Assembly: GCA_031290405.1 (NCBI GenBank)
Contig: JAITNO010000039.1
Location: 1-6,201, forward strand
Direction of reading: 5' to 3'
Length of the DNA stretch: 6,201 nt
Source of the DNA: Spirochaetaceae bacterium
GTDB taxonomy: Bacteria > Spirochaetota > Spirochaetia > Treponematales > Breznakiellaceae
Below, in pieces: positions 5,675-6,201 of this stretch. Both the position numbers and the translations under genes were made by a program. The number at the start of each line of letters is the position of its first letter. The stretch's first letter is position 1. The notes beneath the pieces are model-generated. The model did not search any database. It worked only from the letters and a program-made list of their open reading frames with translations, and had not been told where the DNA came from.

Positions 5675-5732
5675 GCTTTCACCAAGATAAGCTTTCACCA
5701 AGATAAGCTTTTACCAAGATAAGCTTTTAGCA
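5675..5732 (+). repeat. 16-bp tandem repeat before the small membrane gene
   Basis: Three copies of GCTTTCACCAAGATAA lie at 5675-5690, 5691-5706 and 5707-5722 (the third has T for C), followed by a partial copy GCTTTTAGCA. Each copy holds a TTCACC -35-like and a GATAAG -10-like sequence. The TTCACC of one copy is 17 bp from the GATAAG of the next, and TTTACA at 5664-5669 is 16 bp from the first GATAAG. The array may be a set of promoters, or operator sites for a regulator. Confidence 0.75.
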
Positions 5733-5738
5733 GGAGGT
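5732..5738 (+). promoter_or_regulatory. Consensus ribosome binding site
   Basis: AGGAGGT is 5 nt before the ATG at 5744. It is the only full consensus Shine-Dalgarno sequence in the window in front of a gene and strongly supports the small gene as real. Confidence 0.85.
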
Positions 5739-5743
5739 CAAAG

Positions 5744-6004
5744 ATGGATACATTGTCCGCTATCGTTGCGCTATTAAAAGAATTGGGAACCCCGGCGATT
5801 ACCGTCATCGGCTTCGCTTGGGTGATCTTTAAGTTGAAAAAGCTTAGCTCCGCCGTGTTAGAGCTTAAAATGGACGTAAAGAGCGTCAAGAACAACCACC
5901 TGCCCCACATAGAAGCCGCCATAAATGAGCTGGCAAAAGGCACCCCCAATGAGGCGCACGTTAAAGCCATCCTCGACTTGAGCCACAAAGCCGACCTCGG
6001 ATAA
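5744..6004 (+). CDS. Small single-span membrane protein (86 aa)
   Basis: I do not recognise the family. The 86 residues begin with an amphipathic stretch (2-13), then a hydrophobic segment TPAITVIGFAWVIF (16-29), then a Lys-rich boundary KLKKL (30-34) placing the rest in the cytoplasm. Residues 31-65 are helical with heptad-like hydrophobics (LSSAVLELKMDVKSV), suggesting a coiled coil, and the tail (66-86) is polar. The build resembles small phage or holin-like proteins, or small coiled-coil membrane regulators, but no phage genes are near. It lies divergent to the barrel gene and before the right repeat element. Its codons favour C and A at third positions, unlike xthA and yciO, following the local strand bias. 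The consensus ribosome site makes expression likely. Confidence 0.75.
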   Translation: MDTLSAIVALLKELGTPAITVIGFAWVIFKLKKLSSAVLELKMDVKSVKNNHLPHIEAAINELAKGTPNEAHVKAILDLSHKADLG

Positions 6005-6064
6005 ACCTTCATTCTCAAGCGCCAGACGGCGCGCCCCCCGCCCCAGGCCGGCTTAAAAAAAAGC

Positions 6065-6093
6065 TTGACACGCCCGAAAAGCCATGCGATAAT
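6065..6093 (+). promoter_or_regulatory. Sigma-70 promoter of the right repeat element
   Basis: TTGACA (6065-6070), a 17-bp spacer and GATAAT (6088-6093) are identical to the left copy, spacer included. The expected transcription start is 6100, the A of the peptide ATG. Conservation of the whole promoter, while the next 35 bases diverge, points to selection on it or to recent copying. Confidence 0.8.
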
Positions 6094-6099
6094 GGAACC

Positions 6100-6201
6100 A
6101 TGACGATAAACAGAAACCGTAAGACCTTGACTCTTCGCGCGCGCGCGCGAGGGGCCGAACGTACGAACGTACGAACGTACGAACGTACGAACGTACGAAC
6201 G
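6100..6201 (+). CDS. Small leaderless Arg-rich repeat peptide, partial at the window end
   Basis: This frame is open for 34 codons to the window edge: MTINRNRKTLTL, then RARARG from the CG run, then AERTNVRTYERTNVRT from the octamers. It matches the left-hand peptide in layout, in the TLT and RARARG residues and in the repeat peptide, but differs in most of its first eight residues. The ATG is at the predicted transcription start. The octamer array has no stop in any frame, so the length depends on sequence beyond the window. The function is unknown, and coding status is inferred from conserved layout alone. Confidence 0.45.
   Translation, partial: MTINRNRKTLTLRARARGAERTNVRTYERTNVRT
6156..6201. 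repeat. Octamer tandem array, at least 5.75 copies
   Basis: CGAACGTA is repeated without mismatch from 6156 to the window end. The left array holds 3.75 copies, so at least two copies have been gained or lost. The unit contains the palindrome ACGT and alternates strand-symmetric GTAC and CGTACG steps across the junctions. Confidence 0.9.

Larger units (their letters stand above)
6034..6201 (+). repeat. Right copy of the inverted repeat element (cut by the window end)
   Basis: This copy has the same parts in the same order as the left copy, on the opposite strand: a C-rich stretch with GCCCCAGGCC (6040-6049), eight A (6055-6062), promoter, ATG, variable part, (CG)7 (6136-6149) and octamers. 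Because the array is still running at 6201, the true end is unknown. No terminator for the 5744 gene is seen between 6005 and 6034. Confidence 0.8.

Noticed and set aside
5649..5677. TTGACT-N17-TACGCT as promoter of the small membrane gene
   Set aside because: The -35 is good but the -10 matches poorly; the tandem repeat offers alternatives, so no single promoter was called.
5695..6018. - strand open frame opposite the small membrane gene
   Set aside because: The + strand frame has a perfect ribosome site and a membrane span with coiled coil; the antisense frame starts within the next region and has no such support.
6005..6062. Intrinsic terminator after the small membrane gene
   Set aside because: There are short palindromes (GGCGCGCC, GCCGGC) but the run next to them is A8 on the + strand rather than T; it fits the repeat element better.

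Overview
The window looks like a chromosomal segment of a GC-rich bacterium, and I lean towards a spirochaete of the Treponema group. The reasons are a lipoprotein with a relaxed lipobox, a small outer-membrane barrel ending in Phe, many long G/C homopolymers, and a housekeeping gene set. No gene fixes the genus, so this is inference.

Layout. Positions 89-256 and 6034-6201 are two copies of one repeat element in inverted orientation. Each carries a poly-A run, a near-consensus sigma-70 promoter (TTGACA-N17-GATAAT), an ATG exactly where transcription should start, a (CG)7 run and a tandem array of the octamer CGAACGTA. Both copies point outwards and each encodes a tiny Arg-rich peptide; the right copy runs off the window. 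A second, consensus promoter (59-86) faces the left copy head-on. Positions 234-570 are non-coding, with a strong G-quadruplex motif, several hairpins and an 85-bp tandem duplication with a covarying hairpin.

Positions 631-3665 form a + strand operon: exodeoxyribonuclease III, a YciO-type Sua5/YrdC-domain protein with a Gly/Pro-rich insertion, and a PLD-type cardiolipin synthase. The first two are 6 nt apart and the last two overlap in ATGA. On the - strand, converging on that operon, lies a second operon: an outer-membrane beta-barrel protein (about 8 strands) followed by a propeller-like lipoprotein. A small membrane gene (5744-6004, +) is transcribed divergently from it, behind three copies of a 16-bp tandem repeat.

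Themes. (1) The inverted pair of leaderless, octamer-repeat mini-genes is the best candidate for an undescribed element; its octamer encodes the same peptide cycle in all three frames. (2) Both envelope genes carry homopolymers in places where slippage would switch them: C9 in the lipoprotein, T8G8 in the barrel, and A8/G7 in the barrel gene's possible promoter spacer. (3) The + strand goes from G-rich to C-rich at about 3.0-3.7 kb, even where + strand genes continue, which could mark a replication terminus or an old inversion.
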